Notes: generated by a model from the letters alone, not told the origin. Positions 30,333 through 40,330 are shown, counted from the stretch's first letter. The stretch: DNA of 64,000 nt from Gari tellinella (GCA_922989275.2 OV277862.1:16411543-16475542); one strand, 5' to 3'. Program-made: numbers and translations.

Positions 30333-30479
30333 AAAAACTAAAATCTTTATTTCTTCTTTAAACCCTATGGTGTCACTACTCATTAGAATCGTCTCGAAGA
30401 GACCATAGGATTTGATGCTAAAATAAGTGAGAAAATGTTGGATTTGTGCAGTTTACTCCCTCTTATCTGGAGCCCTGTA

Positions 30480-30862
30480 ATTATGTAAAGTAAAAGGTAG
30501 ACAAGTGTTCATGGAATGTCTTTGAATCCAGTCAAGTGGTGCACACAAATGTATGTGCAGTGTTCATAAAGCTTACTGCAGTGGGACAATCATTACGAAC
30601 ACGATTCATAAATGTCACAACAAAAACTGCCCGCCAGCTCCGGCTAGAAATTTTGCAACTGGAATGCTTGACTTTTAATAGTAATGGGATGAATGGTCTG
30701 TGTCATATGCTCATAAAGTGCTACTTGCCATAAATTCCTGTAAAAACTATATAATTTACATTGCAATAAATTATGTAATAAGACGTGGGAGGGGGTTTAA
30801 TTAAAGTATAAAATATATCTTGTTTTCTACAGAACATGGAAATACAGACTTATGATCCTTTT
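30480..30862. other. Unassigned sequence
   Basis: About 380 bp with no repeat core. The 65-codon frame at 30536-30733 has mixed, non-repetitive composition but no domain I recognise. Confidence 0.4.
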
Positions 30863-30864
30863 AT

Positions 30865-30910
30865 TTAACTCGCTACTCAATATAGCCTGTTTTTCGGCGG
30901 AGCTGACTGT
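30865..30910 (+). mobile_element. F1 end remnant
   Basis: TTTAACTCGCTACTCAATAT then AGCCTGTTTTTC resembles an F1 left end only. Confidence 0.4.
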
Positions 30911-31014
30911 TTTCTATTTAGACACACTTAATTTATATTCAACCAATAATATTTGATCAGAAATTTAGAATTAAGAGCACCTGTTGAAACTGAATAGTCT
31001 GATTGGATAGTAGC

Positions 31015-31205
31015 CAGGGCTCCAGATAAGGGAATTGTTTCAAAACTTAAAATCTTTATTTGTGCATTAAACCCTGTGGTGTCACTATACATATGAATTG
31101 TCTCTTCGAGACAATCAAAATGAGTGGTAATACCATAGGGTTTGGTGCTAAAAGAGGTGGAAAAATGTGATTTGTTTAGTTTACTCACTCTTATCTGGAG
31201 CCCTG
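31015..31205 (-). mobile_element. F2 MITE, diverged
   Basis: CAGGGCTCCAGATAAGGGAA to CTTATCTGGAGCCCTG. Arms partly mismatched (ATACATATGAATTG / CAATCAAAATGAGTGG). Confidence 0.88.
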
Positions 31206-31664
31206 TAGGCTGGTTTATGTCCCATTACAGTTTTACATGATGTGGACTCTGGGTGTAAAATTTAGAGATACAGGCTGGCTTTTACTACACACTGGGCTGA
31301 TGAAATAGGCCACAGAAGTTAATTATGCTTCTATTTTAAGATATGATGATTGTTGTATCTGTACATTTGTGTATGCTATAGTTTGTTTCAAGAAACTCTA
31401 TGAATGGAACAATAGATTATTGTGAGGATCTCTTACCAGTAGCTAGGATATGAGTTAAATTATTGTTTTGTTTTGCATTTCTGTACATGATAGTTTTGCA
31501 TTTTAAATAAAAGTTACTGTTTCAATTGAATACTTGTATTTTTTGCTTTTCAATCCAAGATATTACAATTCTTTGAAAACCTCAATTTAATTCAATTTTG
31601 CACACCCATCTATATAGCCTTAGTTCAACCACTCATTCCGCCGAATATCTTTTTTAAAGATATT
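31206..31664. other. Unassigned; poly(A)-signal-like site
   Basis: About 460 bp, TG/T-rich on the plus strand. AATAAA at about 31508-31513 is followed by GTATTTTTTGC. This could be a transcript end, but no upstream coding sequence supports it. Confidence 0.3.
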
Positions 31665-31667
31665 TCT

Positions 31668-31897
31668 TGTTAGTTTTGATGACAAATGAGCACTAAAAGC
31701 AGGTTGAAAGTAAAGCAGAATGTGCCTTAAGGCACATTCTGCTTTACTTTCAGCCTACTTTAAGCCATTATCTGCTACGATATATAGAAAATATATGTTA
31801 TGATACATATTCATGATTGTATAAAAGAGAACTATTTTCTTCAGTGAAGGAATGAATTATAGGCGTAAAAAGGTGTATTTATGGGGGAATGGGTTAA
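31668..31897 (+). mobile_element. F1 MITE, left tip lost
   Basis: TTGTTAGTTTTGATGACAAA to TATGGGGGAATGGGTTAA. Perfect apex GTGCCTTAAGGCAC. Confidence 0.82.
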
Positions 31898-31977
31898 ATT
31901 GCAACATTTTTAAAGTTTGACAACCGAGCATATTGAGGGTGCCAGACATGCAAGAGGGATTCATTTCAATTTTATAT

Positions 31978-32012
31978 CTTAAAGCAGACTGAAAGTAAAG
32001 CAGAATGCACGG
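31978..32012 (-). mobile_element. F1 core fragment
   Basis: TTAAAGCAGACTGAAAGTAA then AGCAGAATGCAC, ending at the apex where the next F1 starts. Confidence 0.6.
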
Positions 32013-32289
32013 TAACCCATTACCCCATAGCCTGTTTCTTAAGTTTTGAAGATAGGTGACCACTTAAAGCAGGTTGAAAGTAAAGCAGAATGTGGCTTAA
32101 GAAGCATTCTGCTTTACTTTCAGCCAGCTTTATATATAAGCTACCATTAAATTTTGCTAGGTTATTGAAAATATTTATTCTGATACATATTCCTCACTGT
32201 AAAATTTTAAACTTAATTTTCTTCAGGGGAGGAATAAATTAAAGGCATAAAAAGCGGATGCGTATAATTAATATGGCGTAATGGGTTAA
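32012..32289 (+). mobile_element. F1 MITE, complete
   Basis: TAACCCATTACCCCATAGCC to GGCGTAATGGGTTAA. Apex GTGGCTTAAGAAGC, mismatched. Confidence 0.85.
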
Positions 32290-32334
32290 ACTATCTCTTT
32301 CAAATCTTATACAATTATATTCTGACTAACTATA

Positions 32335-32400
32335 TGAATAATCTCTTCAAGATAATTATTTTGATGAGAAGTCACACCATATGGAATGGATTTAATTTAA
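32335..32400. mobile_element. F2-like hairpin remnant
   Basis: ATAATCTCTTCAAGATAATT and TTGATGAGAAGTCACACCAT resemble the F2 apex and right arm. Ends absent. Confidence 0.35.
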
Positions 32401-32594
32401 GTGCTTATAATACTGCCTTTATATTCTTGAACTATGGCTCTCCTTATTAAAATTGCATTTCTGCATGTAGCAATGCTAATGAAGGTTAATTTATTTCATT
32501 GTCAGTAAGATAAGACAATGATAAATGGCTTCCAATTAATATGGGATTAATCACATGACTAGATGCTGCCACAGGTGTATTCATAGAGGTAAAC

Positions 32595-32812
32595 AGTGCC
32601 AAACTGTCTGCAAGAAGGTGGTGGTGGTGGAAGTCGGTGGGGTGCTTTAACCCATCACCCCATAAATACACTTTTTTACGCTTTTGATTTATTCCTCTAC
32701 TATAGTGCCAAACTGTCTGCAAGAAGGTGGTGGTAGTGGAAGTGGGTGGGGTGCTTTAACCCATTACCCCATAAATATGCCTTTTACGTCTCTAATTTAT
32801 TCATCCACTGAA
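32595..32812. repeat. 109-bp tandem duplication
   Basis: AGTGCCAAACTGTCTGCAAG starts at 32595 and 32704. Each unit holds (GGTGGT)n, GTGGGGTGCTTTAACCCAT and the first ~55 bp of an F1. The second unit continues into the full F1. Confidence 0.88.
32649..32703 (-). mobile_element. F1 end fragment in duplication
   Basis: TTAACCCATCACCCCATAAA to TTATTCCTCTACTA, then cut by the second duplication unit. Confidence 0.8.
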
Positions 32813-33004
32813 GAAAATAGTTCCAAATTATAGTCATGATTTTGTATCTTAAGAAATAGTTTCTATATTGTAGCAGATGGTAGCTTAAAGCAGGCTGAAA
32901 GTAAAGCAGAATGCGCCTTAAGGCGCATTCTGCTTTCCTTTCAATCTGCTTTAAGTGGTCACCTATCTTCAGAACAAGAAACAAGCTATGGGGTAATAGG
33001 TTAA
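32756..33004 (-). mobile_element. F1 MITE, complete
   Basis: TTAACCCATTACCCCATAAA to GGGGTAATAGGTTAA. Perfect apex GCGCCTTAAGGCGC. Confidence 0.92.
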
Positions 33005-33193
33005 GCTGCACACTGTTAAATTCACACAAAAAGTCCATAGTGATATTATCTGGGGTCTAGGCCAAAGTGCAGCCACGAGCCAAAGTGCGTGCAACCACAA
33101 TATGCCTGCCAAACTACACAGAACATTTCTGTTAAAACTATTTCTAATATTTATGTAAATGTATTAAGATTATTACAGTAATTAGTGCAATAA

Positions 33194-33440
33194 TTAACCC
33201 TTTAAATATGACTTATTATGCCTTTAATTTATTCCTCCACTTAAAGAAAATAGTTCCAATTTATACAGTCATGAACATGTATTATATATATTAAATATCT
33301 TCTATTATCCTAGCAGATAATAACTTAAAGAAGGCTGAAAGTAAAGCAGAATGTGCCTTAAGGTGCATTCTGCTTTACTTTCAACCTTTAACTCTTCACC
33401 TATCTTCGATACTAAAAATAGGCTATGGGATAAAGGATTT
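33194..33440 (-). mobile_element. F1 MITE, right end decayed
   Basis: TTAACCCTTTAAATATGACT start, apex GTGCCTTAAGGTGC, AAAAATAGGCTATGGGATAA end. Confidence 0.82.
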
Positions 33441-33494
33441 ATTATACTCTAACAGTGAAAACAAGCTGATGGTCTCAGAAAAGGTTTTGTGCAA

Positions 33495-33687
33495 CAGGGC
33501 TCCAGATAAGTGGGAGTAAACTGAACAAATCCAACATTTTCTCTCTTATTTTAGAACCAAATCCTATGGTGTAACTACTCTTTAGAATCGTCTCTTTGAG
33601 ACGATTCTAATGAGTAGTAACACCATAGGGTTTAATGCAGATATAAAGATATTAGATTTCGAAATACTCCCCTTATCTGGAGCTCTG
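33495..33687 (+). mobile_element. F2 MITE with 6-bp target duplication
   Basis: CAGGGCTCCAGATAAGTGGG to CTTATCTGGAGCTCTG, flanked by GTGCAA (33489-33494, 33688-33693). Confidence 0.94.
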
Positions 33688-33873
33688 GTGCAAGTAAGTG
33701 ATGACATTTTGAAGAGAACTAGCAAACCATTCAAGTGAAACCATAAATAAAATCTCCACTTTTGGATTATCAATTAAACAAAACCTGTCATAAAACAAAT
33801 TGATATAAACAAACAAACTAAACATTAGTGTCAAAAGTTACAACTATAGGGTTTAAGTACACTAAAACCTAGT

Positions 33874-34066
33874 CAGGACTCCAGATAAGAGGGAGTAAAC
33901 TGCACAAATCCAACATTTTCTCATTTATTTTGGCATCAAATCCTATAGTGTTACTACTCATTAGAATCGTCTCTTCGAGACGATTCTAATGAGTAGTAAC
34001 ACCATAGGGTTTTAAGCAGAAATAAAGATTTTAGTTTTTGAAATACCCCCCTTATCTGGAGCTCTG
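33874..34066 (+). mobile_element. F2 MITE with 6-bp target duplication
   Basis: CAGGACTCCAGATAAGAGGG to CTTATCTGGAGCTCTG, flanked by CCTAGT (33868-33873, 34067-34072). Confidence 0.94.
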
Positions 34067-34254
34067 CCTAGTGTTGATCAATATTCACTAATTATCCCAG
34101 ATATCATTCTCTGTCTCTCTCTTGTTTATATTGTCAACACCCAACACTAATTCTGATCATTCTGCTTCCATTATACAAATTCATCTGCAATTTCGTTAAC
34201 AAATTAATCTGTGGACCAGGTTTTTGTCTTATTGGAAGAAACCTGAAAATCTAT

Positions 34255-34330
34255 GAATGTCAAACAGTTTAGATCCTGTTAAGATCCTGAGTTACTCATC
34301 ATCTCATCTGGATCCAAACGGTTTGCAAAT
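34255..34330. mobile_element. F3 core, truncated copy
   Basis: GTCAAACAGTTTAGATCCTG and CTCATCTGGATCCAAACGGT are the arms. The left arm is shortened and reads CTGTTAAGATCCTGAGTTAC. Confidence 0.65.
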
Positions 34331-34728
34331 GCCAGTCAAGTTGCTCCCCCAGGCAGGATACAGGTTAATTCTTTGCATGCTGGGTAAATTTTTCATCTGC
34401 AACAATTGCAGTCTGCTTCTGTTCTAAAAACACCATTTTCTACTAAATTTCTTTTCAAAACAGGGTCATAGTGTCAAACAGTTAGGATCCTGATGAGACG
34501 CCTGTTAAGATCCTGAGTTACTCATCATCTCATCTGGATCCAAACGGTTTGCAAATGCCAGTCAAGTTGCTCCCCCAGGCAGGATACAGGTTAATTCTTT
34601 GCATGCTGGATAAATTTTTCATCTGCAGTCTGCTTCTGTTCTAAAAACACCATTTTCTACTAAATTTCTTTTCAAAACAGGGTCATAGTGTCAAACAGTT
34701 AGGATCCTGATGAGACGCCATGTACTGC
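34277..34728. repeat. 226-bp tandem duplication across F3
   Basis: TGTTAAGATCCTGAGTTACT begins at 34277 and again at 34503. Each unit runs from an F3 right arm through GCAGGATACAGGTTAATTCT to the next F3 left arm. A 9-bp deletion (AACAATTGC) separates the copies. Confidence 0.92.
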
Positions 34729-34799
34729 AGAGTCTCATCAGGATCCAAACTGTTTGCAAACATTACCATTGTTTCACCACTAGCATGCTAACAGTTAAC
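34365..34799 (+). mobile_element. F3 MITE containing the duplication
   Basis: TTAATTCTTTGCATGCTGGG to CACTAGCATGCTAACAGTTAA, stretched to 435 bp by the 226-bp duplication. The final TTAA is shared with the next F4. Confidence 0.8.
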
Positions 34800-35038
34800 T
34801 CCCTGAAACTTTAAATGGACAATTCCATTTTCCATCTTGGTCTAGTCCATTTCTGACTTTAAAGGGTTGTTTTTGTCAATATTTGGCATTGTGACAAACA
34901 GTAAAGACCCTGATCAGAGGGCTCCTTTCGGAGCCCTCTGATCTGGGTCTTCACTGTTTGCATAGGACATGTGTACTATTCACATGTACACTGTTTGAAA
35001 ATGACGCCTATATGCGGGACTAGGGTTCAAAGGGTTAA
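34796..35038 (+). mobile_element. F4 MITE, complete
   Basis: TTAACTCCCTGAAACTTTAA to GGGACTAGGGTTCAAAGGGTTAA (last 20: ACTAGGGTTCAAAGGGTTAA). Palindrome apex GGCTCCTTTCGGAGCC perfectly matched. A clean reference copy of F4. Confidence 0.92.
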
Positions 35039-35084
35039 GCCAATTGACACCACCTAAGAGCTAGGCCAATTTTTCCAGTCACAA

Positions 35085-35308
35085 TTAAGTCTTTCACTGC
35101 CCCTTTCATCAACTACTTAAAAATAATCATTTTAAATTTGTACCTCGTCTTCAGAAACTTCTGTAATTTGACTTGACTTACCGGTATGTTCATTATACAA
35201 ATGTCAAAAAGTTTGTACCCAGATCAGACGCCGAGTTTCTCGGCGTCTAATATGGGTACGAACTGTTTGCTAATGCAAGTCATATTGATACTGGCAGGGA
35301 AAGAGTAA
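35085..35308 (+). mobile_element. F3-related MITE, variant termini
   Basis: TTAAGTCTTTCACTGCCCC and CTGGCAGGGAAAGAGTAA. Same subgroup as the copy at 6483. Apex GCCGAGTTTCTCGGC with outer arm AAAAAGTTTGTACCCAGATC. Confidence 0.75.
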
Positions 35309-35309
35309 A

Positions 35310-35468
35310 TGTCAATACCATAGACCATTTCTCTATGCCATCTTGACACGGCTTCCTACCTCCGTGCTCCTGTATCAATAAAGATGCCAACCTTCGCTCC
35401 CAGTGGTCTCCTTGTTTGTGCCCAATTAAATCAGTCAGTTGCGTAATCACCTCACCCTCTTAAACTGC
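35310..35468. other. Unassigned sequence
   Basis: No repeat core and slightly GC-richer. Nothing recognised. Confidence 0.3.
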
Positions 35469-35470
35469 AA

Positions 35471-35686
35471 TTAACCCATTACCCAATAGCCTATTTCTAG
35501 TACTGCTTAGAACAGGTTGAAAGTAAAGCAGAATGCGCCTTAAGGCGCATTCTGCTTTACTTTCAGCCTGATTTAAATTGCTATCTTCAAGAATAAAGAA
35601 AATATTTCTTATGATGCATATTCATGACCTTTTAAATTGAATTTATTCTCTTCTATGGTGGAATAATTTAGAGGCTTGAAACACTA
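35471..35686 (+). mobile_element. F1 MITE, right-truncated
   Basis: TTAACCCATTACCCAATAGC to ATGGTGGAATAATTTAGAGG. Perfect apex GCGCCTTAAGGCGC. Confidence 0.85.
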
Positions 35687-35708
35687 AAAATTGTATCTAA
35701 ATGTATCA

Positions 35709-35890
35709 AGCTAAGGGGAGTATTTCAAAACCCAAAATCTTTATTTCTGTATCAAACCCTATGGTGTCACTTCTCATTAGAATCGTCTCTTCGAGACGAT
35801 TCTAATGAGTAGTAACACCAAAGACTTTGGTGCTGATATGAGTGAGAAAATGTTGAATTTGTTCAGTTTACTCCCTCTTATCTGAAGCCC
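35709..35890 (-). mobile_element. F2 MITE, left tip lost
   Basis: GCTAAGGGGAGTATTTCAAA to CCTCTTATCTGAAGCCCT. Perfect palindrome with apex CTCTTCGAGA. Confidence 0.85.
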
Positions 35891-35927
35891 TACTGTATTT
35901 ATTGGTACTCATATAATTGTACATAGC

Positions 35928-36147
35928 TGACTAACCTCTCTACGCACAAAGTTATATTGTCGGCGGCAACAATTGTCATCTGCTACTGTTCTAAAATTAG
36001 AAATTCCAAAATTTCTTTTCAAAGTAGGGCCAGCGTGTCAAACAGTTTGGATCCTGATGAGACGCCGAGTTACTCGGCGTCTCATCAGGATCCAAACTGT
36101 TTGCAAAGGTAATCCCAGTTTTGTCATTTAAGCGTGTAAAATTAACC
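35928..36147 (+). mobile_element. F3 MITE, ends decayed
   Basis: Perfect core CAAACAGTTTGGATCCTGAT with apex GCCGAGTTACTCGGC. Termini CTAACCTCTCTACGCAC and TTAAGCGTGTAAAATTAA are worn. Confidence 0.8.
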
Positions 36148-36149
36148 AG

Positions 36150-36410
36150 CAGGCTTTTATTTCCTCAATTTACAGCTCTCTTTCATAATGTGTTGACCCT
36201 GTAACATCAACATTAACAACTTATAAATATCAAGTTACTAATGGTAGGCAGTCCTGTTCAAACAATTTTTTTATTCCACAGTATTTATGAAATTTGTTGC
36301 AATAATGACTGCGTTTCCTGCAACAAGTGAATATAGCGCGACTGATCAAAGAGCTAGGCCACAGAAATTATGCAAAGCTGTACTCTTAAATCACATTATA
36401 ACAGGCTACA
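36150..36410. other. Unassigned sequence
   Basis: About 260 bp with nothing recognised. Confidence 0.3.
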
Positions 36411-36411
36411 G

Positions 36412-36600
36412 AGGGGCTTCAAGTTAAAGAGAGTATTTCAAAAACTGAAATCTTTATTACTGCATTAAACACTATAGTGTCACTTAACTCATTAGAATCG
36501 TCTCTTTGAGACAATTCTAATGAGTTGTAACACAATAGGATTTAGTGCTGAAATTAGTGAGAGCACGTTGGATTTTTCCCATTTAATCAGGACTTCACTG
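36412..36600 (-). mobile_element. F2 MITE, diverged
   Basis: GAGGGGCTTCAAGTTAAAGA to CCCATTTAATCAGGACTTCA. The palindrome is intact apart from single changes. Confidence 0.72.
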
Positions 36601-36660
36601 TTTTGACATTTCATTTCGCCTCAAGCCAAGCTGATTGTTCATTGTTAACAAGATATTTTC

Positions 36661-36876
36661 TTAACCCATTACCCAATAAATAAGTCTTTTAACACCTTTC
36701 ATCCATTTCTCCACTGAAGAAAATAGATCCACCTTATACAGTCATGAATATGCGCTATGTAAATGTAACGCAAGAAACATTTCCTAAAACATAGCAGATG
36801 GTGGCTTAAAGAAAGCTGCTTTACTTTAAGTCTGCTTTTAAGCAACCATTTGTTTTCAAAACTGAAAACAAGCTAG
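36661..36876 (-). mobile_element. F1 MITE ending in poly-G
   Basis: TTAACCCATTACCCAATAAA to AAACTGAAAACAAGCTAGTG. The hairpin is reduced to AAAGAAAGCTGCTTTACTTT. The terminal GGGGTAATGGG is replaced by a poly-G run. Confidence 0.78.

Positions 36877-36899
<23 letters not shown>
36877..36899 (+). repeat. Poly-G run
   Basis: About 23 consecutive Gs followed by AGAGAGAATT. Confidence 0.95.
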
Positions 36900-36907
<8 letters not shown>

Positions 36908-36975
36908 TTAATTAGAACTTCTGATTAATTTGTAACATGACAAATATTTCGAGTTCTAATCAATCTACTAAAGTT

Positions 36976-37045
36976 TTAACCTTTTCCCCAAGAAAGTGCC
37001 TTTTAATGAATGTAATTCATTCTGCTAATGAAAACCGGTAATCAA
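36976..37045 (-). mobile_element. F1 end fragment
   Basis: TTTTAACCTTTTCCCCAAGA then AAGTGCCTTTTAATGAATGT; left end only, cut by the following tandem repeat. Confidence 0.6.
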
Positions 37046-37074
37046 ATATTACGAAGCTCACCTCCTGCAAAGAA

Positions 37075-37510
37075 CAGACTTTAAAGCAAAACATTAACAT
37101 TGACTCTAGAGGTCAAGGTAAAGGGTCAAGGTCACCAAACTGTGGTGCTTCCTGGTCTATTCATTCAGGCGCATCAGCATATGATGCTTCATGACCGTAG
37201 GTGCAGTCGTTAGGTCAAAAAAGACTTTAACGCAAAACCTTAATGTTAACCCTAGATGTCAAGGTCAAAGATCAAAGTCACCAAATTGCGGTGCATTCTG
37301 GTCTACTAATTGAGGCGCATCAGTATATGAAGTTTCATACAGTAAGAGCAGTCGTTTGCTCAGAACAAACTTTAATGTAAAACCTTTAACATTTACCCTT
37401 GAGGTCAAGGTAAAAGGTCAAGGTCATCAAACTGGGATGCATCCTGGTCTACTCATTGAGGCGCATCAGCATATGAAGTTTCATGACTGTAGGTGCAGTT
37501 GTTTATTATT
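37075..37510. repeat. ~146-bp tandem units
   Basis: CTGGTCTA[CT]T...GAGGCGCATCAG recurs at 37152, 37298 and 37444. Units contain AGGTCAAGGTCACCAAACTG and CTTTAACGCAAAACCTTAA. Three units, 85-90% alike by eye. Similar in design to the tandem cores of pearl-like elements, but no element ends are seen. Confidence 0.88.
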
Positions 37511-37514
37511 TTTG

Positions 37515-37748
37515 TTAACCCATTCCCACATAAATATGCCTTTTCACGCCTCAAATTTATTCCTCCACAGAAGAACATAGTTCAAATTTATACAGTCATG
37601 AATATTTACTATAAAAAACAAATTGTAGCTTAAAGCAGGCTGAAAGTAAAGCAGAATACGCCTTAAGGCACATTCTGCTTTACTTTCAACTGCTTTAAGT
37701 GGTCATCTGTCTTCAAAACTAGAAACTGTCTATGGGGTAATGGGTTAA
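37515..37748 (-). mobile_element. F1 MITE, complete
   Basis: TTAACCCATTCCCACATAAA to ATGGGGTAATGGGTTAA. Apex ACGCCTTAAGGCAC, one mismatch. Confidence 0.88.
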
Positions 37749-37869
37749 GTTATTTTTCACAACTAGATACTCAAGCTTATCATCAAAGCTCCCTGCTGAC
37801 TTCTCTAAATAACAAGTTAGCCCTTATATCCCTGCAGGAAACATTATTTTACATTTAAAAAACACTTTA

Positions 37870-38037
37870 CAGGGATCCAGATAAGGGGAGTATTTCAAAA
37901 ATTAAAATCTTTATTTATGCATTAAACCCTATGGTGTCACTACTTATTAGAATCGTATCGTAACCATAGGATTTGGTTCAGAATGAGTGAGAAAATGTTG
38001 GATTTGTTCAGATTACTCCCTCTTATCTGGAACCCTG
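37870..38037 (-). mobile_element. F2 MITE with 6-bp target duplication, arm deleted
   Basis: CAGGGATCCAGATAAGGGGA to CTTATCTGGAACCCTG, flanked by ACTTTA (37864-37869, 38038-38043). The second palindrome arm is reduced to GTATCGTAACCATAGG. Confidence 0.9.
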
Positions 38038-38044
38038 ACTTTAG

Positions 38045-38305
38045 ATCCAGATCAGACACGAGAGTAAACAAAGCCAACTGATTAGGATCTAAATTTAGTA
38101 ACTTTTTTTCGTATATTTTTTCCTGCCATTAAAACCAATTTTGAACTTAATTGACATGTCTGACTGTGCTGGCAACGACCTCGATACTGACGACTTGCAG
38201 CACGTTAAAGGTCAACTCCCAAACCACCAAACATGAAAGATAGCCTCACTGTAAATTTATACAAGTATAAAGGAATAAAAAATATCTCCTTCTTTTGATA
38301 ATTCT
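38045..38305. other. Unassigned sequence
   Basis: About 260 bp with nothing recognised. Confidence 0.3.
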
Positions 38306-38308
38306 CTT

Positions 38309-38525
38309 TTAACTCTTTGCATGCTGGGTAATTTTTTCCGTCTGCAATAATTCTCGTCTGCTATTGTTCTAAAAATAGAATTTTCAAAATTTTCTTTTCA
38401 AAACAAGGTCAGAGTATCAAACAGTTTGGATCCTGATGAGACGCCGCGTTACGCGGCGTCTCATCTGGATCAAAACTGTTTGCATTAAGATAATTGTGAT
38501 TCAGTCGCTGGCATAGAAAGAGTTA
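38309..38525 (+). mobile_element. F3 MITE, near-complete
   Basis: TTAACTCTTTGCATGCTGGG start, core CAAACAGTTTGGATCCTGAT with apex GCCGCGTTACGCGGC, end GCATAGAAAGAGTTA. A good reference copy of F3. Confidence 0.9.
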
Positions 38526-38659
38526 GAGTCAGAGATACAAGAGTCGGGGCTTATCACAAACTTGATGAAATTACTTGTTGCGTTCTATGATAGGAAGATT
38601 TAGTATATTACAGGCAAACCTTTGTTAAACAAACATTTTAAGATTAATGAATTATTTGC

Positions 38660-38770
38660 AAGACATATGACACCTAAATGCAGGATAAAAGTAATGCAGA
38701 AAGCTCCTGAAGGAGCTTTCTGCATTACCTTTGTCCAACATTTAAGGAGTCATCTTTGTTTGGAAGATTA
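38660..38770. mobile_element. F6 hairpin element
   Basis: TGACACCTAAATGCAGGATA to CCAACATTTAAGGAGTCATC. Perfect inner apex AGCTCCTGAAGGAGCT. Confidence 0.7.
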
Positions 38771-38771
38771 T

Positions 38772-39213
38772 TAAGATTCTGTGTTTGTCTGTGCGATGAT
38801 CAGTAAATATGGTTTTGCCTATAGTCTCTTGTGGAATTAAAACCATATCATTTAGATGACTGCAAAGAGATGCCTGCTTCAATAATATTGTTTTCCTCAA
38901 TTAGTAATTAATTAAAGTCATATTTATAATCAGCAGTTCACCTTCCAGTCTGACAAAGAGAAATGAAGTGTCTGACAGATCTAGATCAAAAGACTTATTT
39001 GATTAGACCTTTTAAAGTTTGATTAAAGATACAAACAAGAAAATATACTCGACATAACACTTAAATTGTTTGTTGCCGTCTCAGATCTTGACATAAAAAA
39101 TTCATTAATTATTGTTCTAACTTCTGATTGAACTTTTTATAAATACTAAACAGCATGCAAACAAAAGTACATAAACAGAATGATTGCTATCATATGATAA
39201 TAATATAAACAGT
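38772..39213. other. Unassigned AT-rich sequence
   Basis: About 440 bp with no repeat core or credible frame. Confidence 0.4.
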
Positions 39214-39214
39214 T

Positions 39215-39465
39215 TTAACCCTTTGAACCCTAGTCCCGCATATAGGCGTCATTTTCAAACAGTATACATGTGAGTTTTACAATTGTCCTGTGCAAACAGT
39301 GAAGACCCAGATCAGAGGGCTCCGAAAGGAGCCCTCTGATCAGGGTCTTCACTGTTTGTCATTATGCCAAACATTGACAAAAACAACTCTTAAAAGTCAT
39401 AAATGGACTTGACTAAAATGGAAATTGGAATTTTCGATTTAAAGTTTCAGGGAGGAAAGAGTTAA
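39215..39465 (-). mobile_element. F4 MITE, complete
   Basis: TTAACCCTTTGAACCCTAGT to TCAGGGAGGAAAGAGTTAA. Apex GGCTCCGAAAGGAGCC. Very similar to the copy at 55241. Confidence 0.93.
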
Positions 39466-39629
39466 TAAGTGACCAAATTAGTTCAGCTGGTGTGTATTTC
39501 TAAATCTACAATACTTATTATTTTGCCATTTCCATGATTAGAGTTGTCTTGAACTTGAAGGGGTCCTAGCTTGATCCTAAACTAAGTCACAAAATACAGA
39601 CTGGTTAGACTGATTATGACAATTTTATG

Positions 39630-39895
39630 GACAAACAATGCAGACTCAGATCAGACGGCTCCTGTAGGGATCTCCTGATATGGATGCACAGTTTTCAGTC
39701 TTCGCCCTAACCAACTTGCCCGAAGCCCAGGGCTAGTGGCCCGTTTCTGATTCGGGCAAGTGATATTTGCAACAGAATTAGTGATATTTGCATCAGAATT
39801 TGGCATGCAAGTGGTCTTAAAAACGACAAAGACTGTGTTTTTATAGAACAAATGTACTCTTCACAGGTATATACTTTGTAAATGATACATGTCAC
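39630..39895 (+). mobile_element. F4 MITE with small insertion
   Basis: Core ACAATGCAGACTCAGATCAG with arm GATATGGATGCACAGTTTT, interrupted at about 39697, resuming TGTTTTTATAGAACAAATGT and ACTCTTCACAGGTATATAC. Confidence 0.65.
39697..39836. mobile_element. Small CAGTCTT-ended insertion
   Basis: CAGTCTTCGCC at the left and AAAGACTG at the right, inside an F4. An internal hairpin pairs CTTGCCCGAA with TTCGGGCAAG. About 140 bp. Family unknown. Confidence 0.5.
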
Positions 39896-39899
39896 GTTG

Positions 39900-40197
39900 T
39901 GTTAACAGATCAAATTAAATATTTTGTTCATAATGAAAGCTTAGGGTTCAGATCTTTAAAAGTTTATAAAATACTATTTTGGTCTGTGATTCCTGGCTTG
40001 TCTTCTACCTTTGTTATCCATATTTAAATGCACTTTAATAGACCTGTTGTTTTGTATTGTGTTGTTTTTTGATACATGTTCCCCCCTGGGTCACTGACAG
40101 GCCACAGAAGGTAATCTACAGCCAACAGCCCCTACAACAATAAACAAGATAAGATACTTCATTTTTATACTATAAATAAAACTACAGGTAAGATTAC
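39900..40197. other. Unassigned sequence
   Basis: About 300 bp with nothing recognised. Confidence 0.35.
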
Positions 40198-40199
40198 TG

Positions 40200-40330
40200 T
40201 TAACCCTTTACTCCATAGATACACATTTTAATGCCTTTAATTTATTCCACTGCTGAAGAAATATTCCAATTTATACAGGCATGAATATGTATCATATCAT
40301 ACTTTTAGAAATAGTTTCTATATATCATCT
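40200..40330 (-). mobile_element. F1 left half, outer copy
   Basis: TTAACCCTTTACTCCATAGA to TTTTAGAAATAGTTTCTATA, interrupted by the next complete F1. Its sequence is repeated at 40578-40745. Confidence 0.75.

Larger units (their letters stand above)
28744..30477 (-). mobile_element. F2 MITE split by a pearl-like element
   Basis: CAGAGCTCCAGATAAGGGGA and TATTTC at the left; AAAACTAAAATCTTTATTTC to CTTATCTGGAGCCCTG at the right. The second palindrome arm is deleted (CGTCTCGAAGAGACCATAGG). Confidence 0.88.

Noticed and set aside
31508..31530. AATAAA as the end of a gene
   Set aside because: No upstream coding sequence or splice structure. AATAAA is expected often by chance in AT-rich DNA.
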